Made by a program: the position numbers and the translations under genes. Shown here piece by piece: positions 27,062-37,100 of a DNA stretch of 64,000 nucleotides; position 1 is the first letter of the stretch; each line of letters opens with the position of its first letter. The notes below the pieces were generated by a model that did not search any database, had not been told where the DNA came from, and saw nothing but the letters and a program-made list of their open reading frames with translations. Source of the stretch: Kitasatospora sp. A2-31 (GTDB lineage: Bacteria; Actinomycetota; Actinomycetes; Streptomycetales; Streptomycetaceae); contig NZ_JAKNTA010000013.1 of assembly GCF_022288725.1 (NCBI RefSeq), forward strand, positions 154,580-218,579, read 5' to 3'.

Positions 27062-28176
27062 GCCGGACACCCGCCGTCGCGCCCGTCCTGAGCAGCCGGG
27101 CGCTCGGTCGTGCGCTGCTGGCCCGTCAGCACCTGCTCGCCCGGTCCACCATGACGGCGGGAGCGATGGTCCGCCACCTCGGCGGCCTCCAGGCGCAGGC
27201 CGCGCCGCAGCCGCCCTACCTCGGCCTGCTCAGCCGGCTGGACGGTTTCGCCCACGAGGACCTGACCGCGTTGATCGCGGGGCGCGAGGTGGTCCGGATC
27301 GCCCTCCAGCGCGGCACCATCCACCTGGTCACCGCCGACGACTGCCTCACCCTGCGCCCGCTCGTCCAGCCCGTGCTCGACCAGGGCCTGCGCAGCGCCT
27401 ACGGCAAGCGGCTGAACGGCCTGGACCTCGACGCGCTGGCCGCCGAGGCGCGGGCGCTGGTCGAGGAGGAACCGCTCACCTTCCAGCGGCTCGGCGCGCT
27501 CCTGGCCGCCGACCGTCCCGACCGCGATCCGGCCGCGCTCGCGCAGGCCGCGCGCTGCCGGCTGCCGCTCGTCCAGGTGCCGCCGCGCGGCATCTGGGGC
27601 CGGAGCGGCGGCGCCGCGCACACCACCGCCGAGCACTGGCTCGGCCGCCCGCTCGACCCGGCGCCCTCGCCGGACGACCTGGCGCTGCGCTACCTCGCCG
27701 CGTTCGGCCCCGCCACCGCCGCCGACCTGCAGAAGTGGTGCGGCCTCAGCCGGCTCGGCCCGGTCCTGAAGCGGCTCGAACCGCAGCTGCTGACGTTCCG
27801 CGACGAGCACGGCCGGGTGCTGTACGACCTGCCCGACGCGCCCCGGCCCGACCCGTCCGTGCCGGCGCCGGTCCGGCTGGTCGCGCCCTTCGACAACCTG
27901 ATCCTCTCGCACGCGGACCGGACCAGGGTGCTGCCGGAGGAGTACCGGCCGCGGGTGATGACGCAGAACGGCATCGTGCCCGGGATCCTGCTGGTCGACG
28001 GCCTGGTCGCCGGCAACTGGGAGCTGACGGAGGGCGGGACCGGCGGGCGCACCGTGGTGATCCGCCCGTTCGCGGTGCTGGGCCGGGCCGACCGGCGGGC
28101 GGCCGAGGCGGAGGCCGAGCGGGTCCTCGTCTTCGCGGGCGGGAGCGGGGCGGTCCGCTTCGAGGAGGCGGGGTAG
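27058..28176 (+). CDS. AlkZ-like winged-helix DNA glycosylase (HTH_42)
   Basis: A 372-residue member of the HTH_42/AlkZ family. AlkZ of Streptomyces sahachiroi and E. coli YcaQ unhook interstrand crosslinks or remove bulky alkylated bases. The tandem winged-helix core and the catalytic Q-x-Q motif are visible: VRHLGGLQAQAAPQPPYLGL (both Gln in GLQAQ). Later family markers are VRIALQRGTIHLVTADD and LVAPFDNLILSHADRTRVL, DNA-contact and beta-barrel segments. Its GTG start lies inside the GDPD stop (GTGA). Many streptomycete homologues are general repair enzymes rather than self-resistance genes, and no crosslinker biosynthesis genes are nearby. Confidence 0.85.
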   Translation: MSRTPAVAPVLSSRALGRALLARQHLLARSTMTAGAMVRHLGGLQAQAAPQPPYLGLLSRLDGFAHEDLTALIAGREVVRIALQRGTIHLVTADDCLTLRPLVQPVLDQGLRSAYGKRLNGLDLDALAAEARALVEEEPLTFQRLGALLAADRPDRDPAALAQAARCRLPLVQVPPRGIWGRSGGAAHTTAEHWLGRPLDPAPSPDDLALRYLAAFGPATAADLQKWCGLSRLGPVLKRLEPQLLTFRDEHGRVLYDLPDAPRPDPSVPAPVRLVAPFDNLILSHADRTRVLPEEYRPRVMTQNGIVPGILLVDGLVAGNWELTEGGTGGRTVVIRPFAVLGRADRRAAEAEAERVLVFAGGSGAVRFEEAG

Positions 28177-28321
28177 CGCGGGCGCGCTTCTTCCAGGTGC
28201 CACCCCGGGTGCGCTCGGGTTCGCTGCCTTGAGCGCATCGCATTCCGCACAACGGGCGATCCGTCACGTCATCTGCTGAGATGGGGCGAGCAGGGCGCGA
28301 TCGACCCAGGCGGAGGTGGAG

Positions 28322-29443
28322 ATGTCGGGGGAGGTGCCGGGGGAGTCCCCGTCCGGCGGCGGTCCCGCGGAACGCCGGGAGGACCACCGGCGGCCGTACC
28401 TGATGCTCCCGGCCGGGGTCCGGGCGGCCGCCGCCTGGTCGGCCGCGGTCATCCTCCTCATCGCCGTCGCCTCCCTGGTGGGCTTCGCCCTGGTCGAACT
28501 GCGCGCCGCCACCATTCCGGTCGCCCTCGCGCTGCTCGGCACCGCCCTGCTCCACCCCGTGATGCCGTGGATGGTCCGGCACGGGGTCGGCCGCGGCACG
28601 GCCGCCGGGCTCACCTGCGCCCTGCTGGTGGCCGCCGTCGGCGGCGTGGTGGCCCTGCTGGTCAACTCCCTGGTGCACAGCGCCCCGCAGATCGCCTCCG
28701 CGCTCCGGGAGGCCGGCGACCGGATCGCCGAGTGGCTCGGGCCGTTCGGCGAGAAGATCCGCCACGCGCTGGACAACGCGCAGGGCGAGAGCAGCGCGCT
28801 GGTCTCCACCGTCACCAACGGCGTGCTCTCCGGTCTCGGCCTCGCCACGCAGGTCCTGACCGGTGCGGTGCTGGCCCTGGCGCTGGTCTTCTTCTTCCTC
28901 CGTGACGGCCACCGCACCGGCGAGGCCATCCGCTCCCACCTCCCGCCCCGCACCGCCGAGACCGTCGTCGCCTGCGCCGACCGGGCCTTCGACGCGATGG
29001 CCGGCTTCATGCGCGGCACGACGCTGATCGCGCTGATCGACGCGCTCTTCATCACCGTCGGCCTGCTGCTGCTCGGTGTCCCCGGGGCGGCCGGGCTCGG
29101 CGCCCTGGTCTTCATGGGCGCCTACATCCCCTTCGTCGGCGCCTTCCTCTCCGGGACGGTGGCGGTGCTGGTCGCGCTCGCCGAGGGCGGCATCGGCACG
29201 GCGCTCTGGGCGCTCGGGATCGTCCTCGCGGTGCAGGCGGTGGAGGGCAACATCCTGCAGCCGCTGATCCAGAGCCGGACCGTCGAGCTGCACCCGGCCA
29301 CCATCATGATCGCCGTGGTGGCCGGTGCGGGCCTCGCCGGGATCCTCGGCGCCCTGCTCGCCGTCCCGCTCTGCGCCGCCGGGGTGGGCGTGATCTCGGT
29401 CCTGCGCGGGGACGCCGCTCGCACCCGGCGCGGCTCCCGCTAG
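28322..29443 (+). CDS. AI-2E family transporter
   Basis: A 373-residue polytopic membrane protein of the UPF0118/AI-2E family, about 8 helices. The family was named for putative autoinducer-2 export but many members are Na+(Li+)/H+ antiporters or of unknown function. Helices 1-3 are in the N-terminal 110 residues, a large external/cytosolic loop follows (SLVHSAPQIASALREAG to SALVSTVTNG), then helices with ALVFFFLRDGHRTGEAI and the C-terminal family signature GAYIPFVGAFLSGTVAVLVAL and EGNILQPLIQSRTVELHP. ATG 28322 has GGAGG 5-6 nt upstream; the GTG two codons before is less likely. Confidence 0.9.
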   Translation: MSGEVPGESPSGGGPAERREDHRRPYLMLPAGVRAAAAWSAAVILLIAVASLVGFALVELRAATIPVALALLGTALLHPVMPWMVRHGVGRGTAAGLTCALLVAAVGGVVALLVNSLVHSAPQIASALREAGDRIAEWLGPFGEKIRHALDNAQGESSALVSTVTNGVLSGLGLATQVLTGAVLALALVFFFLRDGHRTGEAIRSHLPPRTAETVVACADRAFDAMAGFMRGTTLIALIDALFITVGLLLLGVPGAAGLGALVFMGAYIPFVGAFLSGTVAVLVALAEGGIGTALWALGIVLAVQAVEGNILQPLIQSRTVELHPATIMIAVVAGAGLAGILGALLAVPLCAAGVGVISVLRGDAARTRRGSR

Positions 29444-29515
29444 GGCGCGGGCGAGGACGGCCGTGCCGGGCGCCGGCCGCAGGTGGTTGCCGTACGGACC
29501 GGAGGCGTGACAGGA

Positions 29516-29545
29516 TCGCTAATGCGACGCGAGTCGCGATAGCGA
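29516..29545. promoter_or_regulatory. 30-bp imperfect palindrome before vgb
   Basis: TCGCTA-AT-GCGAC and GTCGC-GA-TAGCGA mirror each other around GCGA (11 of 13 arm positions pair). It lies 15 bp before the vgb start. A possible promoter TTGCCG-18 bp-CAGGAT ends just upstream, so the dyad would cover the transcription start, as expected for a drug-responsive repressor site. A leader hairpin is the alternative. Confidence 0.55.
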
Positions 29546-29560
29546 AGGGGTGGCTGGCGG

Positions 29561-30439
29561 ATGGCGATCGAGCGGTTCCGGGTGTCGGACGGTCAGGCCG
29601 GGCCGTACGGGGTGGCGGTGGGGCCGGACGGCGGCGTCTGGTTCACCCTGGTCCACTCCGGGGAGGTCGGGCGGCTGGCGGCCGACGGTTCGGTGCGGCG
29701 GTTCGGCCCGGCCGCACCGGAGAGCGGGCCGGCGGTGATCACGGCGGGCCCGGACGGCGCACTGTGGTTCACCCGGATGCGGGACCACCGGATCGGACGG
29801 GTCGGCACCGACGGCCGGGAGCGCTCGTTCGGGCTGCCGACCGAGGGAGCCGGGCCGTACGGGATCACCGCGGGCCCCGACGGCGCCCTCTGGTTCACCG
29901 AGCCGAACGCCGGCCGGATCGGGCGGATCACCGTGGACGGCGAGGTGACGGAGTACCCGCTGCCGGTCGACGGCGGCTTCCCCTCGATGATCACCGCCGG
30001 GCCCGACGGGGCGCTCTGGTTCACCCTCAACCAGGCCCACGCCGTCGGCCGGATCACCGTCGCCGGGGAGGTCGCCGTGCACCCGCTGCCCACGGAGGGG
30101 GCGGCCCCGGTCGGGATCGCCCGAGGCGGCGACGGCGCGCTCTGGTGCGTCGAGATCGGCGCCGGGCAGGTCGCCCGGGTCGCGCCGGACGGCACGGTCG
30201 TCGAGCACCCGCTGCCCGACCGGGCCGCCCGGCCGCACGCGATCGCGGCCGACCCGCAGGGCCGGCTCTGGTTCACCGAGTGGGCCGGCAACCGGATCGG
30301 CAGCCTCACCCCGGGCGGCGCCTACCGCGGCTACGACCTGCCCGTCGCGGGTGCCGAGCCGCACGGCATCGCCGTCGGCCCGGACGGCGCCGTCCACGTG
30401 GCCCTGGAGATCGGCGAGATCGTCCGGCTGACGCCCTGA
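29561..30439 (+). CDS. vgb: Virginiamycin B lyase (streptogramin B resistance)
   Basis: Linearises type B streptogramins by a Mg2+-dependent elimination at the Thr ester bond, without water. The 292-residue protein is a seven-bladed propeller: repeats of GPDGALWFTE-like blades are seen at about 20, 64, 105, 148, 190, 232 and 274. Residues essential in the Staphylococcus enzyme are kept: Tyr16 (PYG), His226 (RPHAIA), Glu266 and His268 (AEPHGI), and Glu283 in ALEIGE. Length is that of the family (~295-300). No signal peptide, so it acts in the cytosol. Vgb homologues are common and mostly silent in streptomycetes. A palindrome precedes it; the LuxR ATPase gene is convergent. Confidence 0.93.
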   Translation: MAIERFRVSDGQAGPYGVAVGPDGGVWFTLVHSGEVGRLAADGSVRRFGPAAPESGPAVITAGPDGALWFTRMRDHRIGRVGTDGRERSFGLPTEGAGPYGITAGPDGALWFTEPNAGRIGRITVDGEVTEYPLPVDGGFPSMITAGPDGALWFTLNQAHAVGRITVAGEVAVHPLPTEGAAPVGIARGGDGALWCVEIGAGQVARVAPDGTVVEHPLPDRAARPHAIAADPQGRLWFTEWAGNRIGSLTPGGAYRGYDLPVAGAEPHGIAVGPDGAVHVALEIGEIVRLTP

Positions 30440-30491
30440 GCCGCGGTGCGGCCGGTACCCGCGGCAGCCCGGCCCCGCTCCACGGAAGGCC

Positions 30492-33400
30492 CTACGCGAG
30501 GGGGCCGGCGGCGAGTTCGGCGGCGAGGTCGCAGAGGGCGGCGCGGTCCGGGCGGCCGGTCTTGGCGAGCAGGCCGGCGATGTGCTTCTCCACCGTGCGC
30601 GGGGAGATGGAGAGCCGGCGGGCCAGCTGCTGGTTGCCCGGCCGCTCCGCGAGCAGCACGAAGACCTCGTACTCGCGCAGCGTCACGCCGCAGCCGCGCA
30701 GCTCCGCCGGGACGGCGTCGCGGCCGCCGCGGTGCTGGGCGACGCTGGCGCCGGCGCGGCGCAGCAGCGCGCGGCAGGCGGCCGCGACCGGCTGGATGCC
30801 GGTGGCGTGGAAGTACTCCTCGGCCGTGCGCAGCCAGGCCACCGGCTCGCCCCAGCCGTCGGCGAGCGCACTCTCGGCGGCGAGCCGCAGCGCGAGGTGG
30901 TGGGCGAGCGGGAACGGCGCGGCGGTCGCGCGGGCCGCGGCGACGGCGCGGGCGGCCTCCTCCGGGTGGCCCTCGCGGCCGAGCAGGATGGCGTCGGCGA
31001 AGCCCAGGAACTGGCGGTTCCAGGCGAGTTCGGCAGCGGGGGCGGTGGTGGCCCGGGCCAGGTCGGCGCGGTGCCAGGTGCCGGACAGCACCTCCAGCAG
31101 CGGGTGCAGGCCGTGCCGGCCGGCCAGGTAGAAGACGCTGGGGTGCTGCTCCTCCCAGGCGATCCCGGCGGCCAGTTCGGCCCTGGCCCGGTCGACGTCC
31201 TCGGCGAGCAGGGCGCCGACGGCCCGGCAGAGGCCGTGGCGCAGCGGCATCAGGAACGACTCCTCGCCGCCGGCCTGCCGGAACCGGGCCAGCTCGCGCT
31301 CCATCTCGCGGTCGCGGCCGAGATGGGCGGCGAGGGTGGCGGAGCCGAGCAGCAGATAGCGGTGGGCGCCCAGGTTGCGCAGCCGGGCGGTGGCGTCGAG
31401 GCGGGCGTCGATGACGGCGCGGGCGGTGTCCCACTCCCCGCGCAGCACGGCGTTCATGGCGAGCAGGCCGTCCAGGGTCTGGGTGAGCACGATCGCGCCG
31501 AGCGCTGCGGCGGCCTCCCGGGCGGCTTCCAGGCGGGCGCCGTCGCCGGTGCGCATGAAGGCGTTGGCGCCGAGCCGGAGCAGCGCCTCGACCCGCCAGA
31601 CCGGGAGGGCGTGGGCCTCCGCGACGGCGAGCATCCGCTCCAGGCAGGCCTCGGCGTCGTCGAAGCCGCGCTCGCGGGCGAGCAGGGCGAGCAACTGCCA
31701 CGCCTGGCAGGCGACCACCGGCAGGCCGGCGGCCTCGGCCACCTCGGCGGCCCGGCGGGCGAGGCGCTCGGTCTCGGCGAGGCGGGTGCGAGCCGGCCGG
31801 GGGTCGGTCGCGGCGGTGTTCCGGGTGTCGCCGGTGCCCCCGGGCTCTCCGGCTGCGTCGGTCCCGTCGGTCCGCCCGGCCGCCGCGGGTCGTTCCGGCC
31901 GTTCCGGCCGTTCGGCGCCGTCGGCGGCGGGGCCGTGGCCGGGCAGCAGGGCGAGGTGGCCCTCCACGACCACCAGGGCGGCGTCCTGTTCGGGGCGCAG
32001 GTCGGTGCCGGCCAGGGCCCGGGCGGCGGCGAGCTGGGCGGCGGCCTCGCCGGCGCGCTCGGCCATCACCGCGGCGAAGGCCAGCCGGGTGTGCAGGTCG
32101 ATCCGGCGGTCGGTGGCGGGGCGGGCGTGGGCCGGCGCCCGCTCCGCGGACGAGCGCTCCGCCGGCGGGTGGCCGGCGGGCGCCGGCGGCAGCGCGTTCG
32201 CCGGCGCGGCGGAGGGTATCGCGGGCAGTGCACGGGCCAGTTCGAAGGCCCGGTCCAGCTGGCCTGCCTCGGCCAGTGCCAGCAGCAGCTGCTCGACGAC
32301 GGCGGCACGGTCAGCCGACCCGGCGAGCTCGTGGGCGCGTTCCAGCAGCACCACGGCCGAACCGGCGGCGCCGGCCGCCAGGGTCCGCCGGCCGGCCTCC
32401 GCGAGGTGTGCGGCGGCGCCCGCCGGATCGCCCCCCGCCACCAGCAGCGCGGCCACCAACTGGCGCCGCTCGTCGCCGAGCTCGGGGTCCGCCCGCAGGA
32501 CCGCCCCGGCGGCGCGGCGGGCCAGGGCGGCGCGCTCGGCGGGGGCCAGGGTCGCGATGACGGCGTCGGCGGTGAGGGCGTGCCGGAAGGCGTAGCGGTC
32601 CGGGTCGGCGCCGTCCGGCACGATGACGTTGGCCTCGCAGGCGGAGCGCAGGTGGCTGAAGAGCGTCCGGTCGTCGTGACCGGTGATCAACTGGACGGTG
32701 GCGACGGAGAACCGGCTGCCCAGGGTGGCGGCGGTGAGCAGCAGGTCGCGCACCGGCGGGTCGAGCTGGTCGATCCGCCCGCCCCAGCTGCGGACGACCG
32801 TGGTGGGGACGGCGGTGCAGAGGTCGCCGGCCACCTCCCAGCGGCCCTCCGACCGGCGCAGCGCGCCCGAGGCGAGCATGTCGGCGAGCAGTTCCTCGAC
32901 CAGGTAGGGGCAGCCGTCGCCGCGTTCGGCGAGCCGTTCCAGCACCGGCGCGGGCACCTCGGCGGCCTCGCTCTCCAGGATGTCCGCGGCCATCGTCCGG
33001 ACGTCGGCGGGCGGCAGCGGCCGCAGCTCGGTGACGGTGGCGGCGCGGCGGCGTTCGGCGGCCCGGACGAGGTCCAGCGCCGGTCCGGGCTCTCCGCGCA
33101 GCGTCCCGACCAGCAGGACCGGCAGGCCGTCCAGGTTGTCGACCAGGTACTCCAGCACGGCGACCGTCTCGGCGTCGGTGTCGTGCAGGTCCTCCAGGAG
33201 CAGGACGCATCCGGCGTCGCGGCCGAGGACGGCGAGCAGGCGCAGCAGTGCCTCGGCGAGCTCGACCACCGTCTCCGGGTAGGCGGGCGCGGTTCCGGCC
33301 GTTGCGCGCCACTCGGGCACCAGCCGGGCGAGGGCGGGGCGGTAGGGGGCGAGCTCGGCGTCGGTGGGCGTGCCGGCGGCCCGGAAGCGCGAGGCGAGGG

Positions 33401-33641
33401 CTTCGATCAGCGGCCGGAACGGCGTCACGGTCAGCGTCGAGGAGCCCCGGCCGCGCAGCACCGGCAGGCCGAGTCCGTAGGCTTGGTAGGCGCACTCGCC
33501 GGCCAGCCGGGACTTGCCCATGCCGGCGTCGCCGAGCAGGAAGACCGCCCGGCCGGACCGCTGGCGGGAAGCGGCCAGCGCGTTGCCGAGCAGGCTGATC
33601 TCGGCGTCCCGGCCGACGGTGATCGACGAAGTCGTGCGCAT
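30492..33641 (-). CDS. Large ATP-binding LuxR (LAL) transcriptional regulator
   Basis: A 1049-residue STAND-type regulator. The N-terminal AAA/NACHT ATPase has Walker A GDAGMGKSRL (~36-45) and Walker B GCVLLLEDLHDTD (~150), a helical winged middle region, and ~500 residues of Ala/Leu-rich helical repeats for ligand or protein binding. The C-terminal LuxR HTH is LTLREYEV-like (VTLREYEVFVLLAERPG, then QQLARRLSISPRTVEKHIAGLLAKTG). LAL proteins often activate antibiotic clusters in streptomycetes. It is downstream of and parallel to the lanthipeptide genes, separated by a terminator at 33820, so it has its own promoter. It could be their activator, which is inference. A Pro/Ala/Glu-rich low-complexity stretch lies near 490-640. 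Confidence 0.92.
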   Translation of the reverse strand: MRTTSSITVGRDAEISLLGNALAASRQRSGRAVFLLGDAGMGKSRLAGECAYQAYGLGLPVLRGRGSSTLTVTPFRPLIEALASRFRAAGTPTDAELAPYRPALARLVPEWRATAGTAPAYPETVVELAEALLRLLAVLGRDAGCVLLLEDLHDTDAETVAVLEYLVDNLDGLPVLLVGTLRGEPGPALDLVRAAERRRAATVTELRPLPPADVRTMAADILESEAAEVPAPVLERLAERGDGCPYLVEELLADMLASGALRRSEGRWEVAGDLCTAVPTTVVRSWGGRIDQLDPPVRDLLLTAATLGSRFSVATVQLITGHDDRTLFSHLRSACEANVIVPDGADPDRYAFRHALTADAVIATLAPAERAALARRAAGAVLRADPELGDERRQLVAALLVAGGDPAGAAAHLAEAGRRTLAAGAAGSAVVLLERAHELAGSADRAAVVEQLLLALAEAGQLDRAFELARALPAIPSAAPANALPPAPAGHPPAERSSAERAPAHARPATDRRIDLHTRLAFAAVMAERAGEAAAQLAAARALAGTDLRPEQDAALVVVEGHLALLPGHGPAADGAERPERPERPAAAGRTDGTDAAGEPGGTGDTRNTAATDPRPARTRLAETERLARRAAEVAEAAGLPVVACQAWQLLALLARERGFDDAEACLERMLAVAEAHALPVWRVEALLRLGANAFMRTGDGARLEAAREAAAALGAIVLTQTLDGLLAMNAVLRGEWDTARAVIDARLDATARLRNLGAHRYLLLGSATLAAHLGRDREMERELARFRQAGGEESFLMPLRHGLCRAVGALLAEDVDRARAELAAGIAWEEQHPSVFYLAGRHGLHPLLEVLSGTWHRADLARATTAPAAELAWNRQFLGFADAILLGREGHPEEAARAVAAARATAAPFPLAHHLALRLAAESALADGWGEPVAWLRTAEEYFHATGIQPVAAACRALLRRAGASVAQHRGGRDAVPAELRGCGVTLREYEVFVLLAERPGNQQLARRLSISPRTVEKHIAGLLAKTGRPDRAALCDLAAELAAGPLA

Positions 33642-33819
33642 GGGCGCAGGCTACTTGACGGTTCGTCCGATCAGTAGTGCCGCTCATCGGCCACGAAGCG
33701 AACACGCTGCCATCGCCGGATCGTTACCGTACGACCGCATCTGCCGGTGGCCGGTCCGTTTCGGAGCGGAGAGGGCCCGGCGGCGTCGGATCGGACCCGG
33801 CCGGTTCGGGTGGCGGGGC

Positions 33820-33856
33820 GCCGCCACCGGGGGGCTGCCCGGTCCCCGGTGGCGGC
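33820..33856 (-). terminator. Terminator after the lanthipeptide-type operon
   Basis: A perfect 13-bp stem (GCCGCCACCGGGG and complement) with an 11-nt loop lies 24 bp after the stop of the small peptide gene at 33881. It separates that operon from the LAL gene, whose upstream region (33642-33819) holds no gene. Confidence 0.8.
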
Positions 33857-33880
33857 GGTGTGACGGCCCGGCTCCGGGTC

Positions 33881-34066
33881 CTAGGCCGGGACGGTCATGG
33901 TCGGGAAGTCGAAGGCCGGTGCCGTGCCGCCGGAGGCGAGCAGCTGCGAGCGCAGGCCCAGGCCGCCGCCGGCCCGCAGGCGGATGTCGCCCGCCGGGTG
34001 GTCGAAGGAGTCGTCGGGCCGGGTGTCCGGGTACTGCCGGGTCGGCGCCGGGTCGGTGTCGTTCAC
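33881..34066 (-). CDS. Small peptide next to LanM; candidate RiPP precursor without Cys
   Basis: A 61-residue peptide read from GTG 34066, with GGGAG 5 nt upstream. The first ~35 residues are polar and Asp/Pro-rich with no Cys (MNDTDPAPTRQYPDTRPDD, then SFDHPAGDIRLRAGGGLGLR), like a leader with a Gly-rich end. The rest, SQLLASGGTAPAFDFPTMTVPA-like in order (Ser40, Ser45, Thr48, Thr56, Thr58), holds the hydroxy residues a dehydratase could act on. There is no Cys or Lys, so no lanthionine or lysinoalanine ring is possible within the peptide. It lies 107 bp after LanM on the same strand and just before the terminator, as precursor genes often do. It may instead be an unrelated small protein. 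Confidence 0.6.
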   Translation of the reverse strand: MNDTDPAPTRQYPDTRPDDSFDHPAGDIRLRAGGGLGLRSQLLASGGTAPAFDFPTMTVPA

Positions 34067-34173
34067 GGGGTCTCCCATTCGTCGTCGGGGTGGGCGGTGG
34101 CGGTCGGAGCGGGCGGCTGGCTGCCCGCCCGCCGCGCCGCCCGCCATCCTGGCGGACGGCGGGCGCGGCGCGT

Positions 34174-37100
34174 TCAACGGGCCGGCGGACGAGCCGGCGG
34201 GGCGGTCGGTGTACCCGGGCGCAGCAGCAGCGCCGGCGGGACGCGTTCGGGGTAGCCCAGCCGCAGCAGGCCGTGGCCGATCCCGGCGAGGCCGGTGAGC
34301 AGACCCGGGTGCGGCACGTGGTCGGGGCTGCCGCAGCGCGGGCCGTCCTGGTCGAGGCCGGCCAGCAGCGCACCCGCCCGCCGCACCCAGGGCGTCCGGC
34401 CGGGCACGGGGCTGCCGTGGCCGAGCAGTTCGAGGACGCCCAGCTCGCCGTGGCAGAGGCTGTGGTCGGGCAGGCCGGCGGCCCGGGCGGTGTTCCGGGC
34501 GGCGCGCTGCAGCCACTCGGCGAGCGGTCGGTCGCCGAGGGCGGCGGGGCTGTCGGCCACGGCGAGGGCGATGCCCGGCCGGCCGCGGCACCAGGAGGAC
34601 TCCCGGGCCCGGACGGCGGTGGCGGCGTGCAGGGCGGCGAGTCCGGCCGCGCGGTGCGGGCCGTGGGCGGGCTCCGCCACGGCCTCCGCGTACCGCAGCA
34701 GGGCCCAGCCGGTGCCGGCCGCGCCGTGCGCGAAGCCGGTCCCGGCGGGTGCCGCCGCGGCGGCCAGCCGTGCGGCGCAGTCGGCGGCGGCGCGCAGCGG
34801 CTCGGGCCGCCCGGTGGCGGCGTGCACGGCGAGCAGTGCGGCCAGGCCGCCGGCCGTGCCGCTGTGCACACCGGTGTCGGTCTCGCGTTCGGCGGCCGCC
34901 GCGGTGAGCGCCACGGCGGGCGCGCACCACTGCCGGATCAGCGGGTCGTCCAGGGTGCGGGCGATCTCGGTGAGCGCGTAGGCGATGCCACCGAGCCCCG
35001 CGAAGCCGCCGGAGCCGACGGCGGCGGGCCGGTCGGGGTGCGCGGCGAGCGTGTCCAGCAGCCCGGGGACGGGCGCGAGCGCCCGGCGGGCCACCTCGGC
35101 GTAGCGGTCCGAGCCGGTGAGGGCGGCGAGTTGGGCGAGGAAGAGCGCGGTGCCGGTGTAGCCGCCGGCGAGGTCGGCGCCGAGCGGCCGGACCCGCCAG
35201 TACCGGTCGGCGAGCAGTTCGAGGCCCAGCCAGTTGGTCCGGCTGCGCCCGCCGTAGGCGGCCGCGACCAGCTGGTCGCCGACGCCGCGGGCGGCGGCCA
35301 GCAGCCGCTCCGGTTCGGGGGCGGTGGCCCACAGGTTCTCCGGCGCCGGGCGGCCGGGCCGGTGCGCCGGTACGGCGGCGCCGCAGGCCATCGCGGCCCG
35401 GACGATCCACTCCTGGTCCTTGCGGTCCACCCCGCCGAGCGCGGCGAGCTTGGCCTCGGCGCGGGCCAGCCCCGTCTCGGCCAGCTCGCCGGGCAGCCGG
35501 CGGCCGTCGGCGGTCCAGAGGTCGCGGCCGCCGGGGCGGGCGGTGAAGAGCGGGACGTCGCCGGCCCACAGGTCGGCGAGTTCGTGCTCGGCCAGCCCGG
35601 GGCGGCCGGGGTCGTCCACGGCGTCGGTGCGCAGCAGGTCCAGGACGGCGCCGCGGTCGGCGGCGTCGCGCAGCAGGTCCGGGTGGGTCGACTCGTCCAG
35701 CAGCCGGGCGTAGACCCGGGTGGCCCGCGGCACCACCCGGACCTCGTCCTCGGCGAACGCGCGCAGCAGGCCGCGCGGCCCGGCGAGGTCCTCCCGGCCG
35801 TCGGCGAGCGCCGTGTAGCCGGCCCGGAACCCGGCCACCAGGGCCTCGGTGTGGTCGGCGGGGTCGACGGCGGCGCCGTCCAGCCGGGGGCGGTTGCGGG
35901 CCTCGCGGAACGGGCGGGCCCGCCGGACCAGCCGCATCTCGTCCGTGCCGGCGCCGGCCCAGTCGACGCCCTCCACCGGGGAGGTGGTGCGCAGACCGCC
36001 GCCGATGCCGGAGACGTCCACCGCGCCGGCGTCGCCCAGCAGCAGCTGCGGCAGCAGGCCGACCCGGTGGACCGACTCCTCCAGGGCACGGGCCGCCGGG
36101 TCTGCCGTCGGGCCGGCCGGGGAGGGCGGGTGGAACAGCGTCTCCACGTCCACCAGCACCGGCTGGTCCGCGCAGGCGACCACGTTCTCGACGTGCATGT
36201 CGGTGCCGTCCAGCACGTGCAGCAGCGCCAGCAGCGCGCCCTGACGCCGGTAGAACCGCTCGACCTCCGACCCGGTGCGGCAGGGCCGGAACTCGGCGAA
36301 CTCCGTCCAGCCGTAGCCACCCCGGTCGAGCAGCCCGAGCGCGCGCAGCCCGGGCACGCCGGGCCGGCTGTTGTACCAGCCCAGCAGGGCGTTGAAGTGG
36401 CGGTGGGCCGCGACCGGGCGCGGCCGGTGGACGACGGAGGCGCCGTTGGCGAAGTGCAGCACCGCGACGGCCCGGCCGTGCCGGTGGCGGTCGCCGGCCT
36501 CGGTGTCGACGGCCACCAGCGGCCCCGGGTCGGTGCCGCGCAGCAGCCCGGAGACCAGCAGCGGGCGGTCGGCGAGGAGCCGGAGGAGCAGCTCGGCGTA
36601 GGCGTCGGCGGCGTCCAGGCTGGTCCGGGCCAGCAGCCGGGCGAGCACCGGATAGGTGCGCAGCAGGGCGGCGAGGCCGTCGCGGCGGGCGGTGAGGGCG
36701 ACGAAGGAGCGGAACCGCTCCTGCGGGGTGCCGCCGCGGAGCCGGCCTGCGGCCCGGGCGGTGTGCAGCTCCAGCACCAGGGTGCGGGCGGCGATCCGGG
36801 CGAGGCGCTCGGTGAGCCCGGCGGTGAAGGCGGCCCGTAGGGCGGGCAGGTCGAGGTGGACGGCGAGGTCGGCCGGCGCGCTCCGCTCGGCGGGTGAGGC
36901 GTGGCCGGTGCGGTCGGTGCGGTCGGGCGGGGCGGCGGCGGGACAGAGGGTGGCCGACAGCCGGACGAGCGCGCGGTCGGCGAACGGCGCCAGGACGAGG
37001 CCGAAGCCGCTCAGGCCGGGGTACGACGTCTTCGGGACGACCGCGCGGACCGGTGCCGCGGCGACCGCGGCCTCGGTGAAGGCGGCCCAGTCGGGGCGCC

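Noticed and set aside
27058..28176. Self-resistance gene of an azinomycin-type cluster
   Set aside because: The glycosylase motif fits, but there are no polyketide, aziridine or other crosslinker genes in the window.
30440..30465. Terminator between vgb and the LuxR ATPase gene
   Set aside because: Only a 7-bp stem (GCCGCGG/CCGCGGC) is present; too weak in such GC-rich DNA to list.
33642..33819. Search for a Cys-containing lanthipeptide precursor here and in 34067-34173 and 37540-37664
   Set aside because: No short frame with a ribosome site and C-terminal Ser/Thr plus Cys was seen in these gaps.
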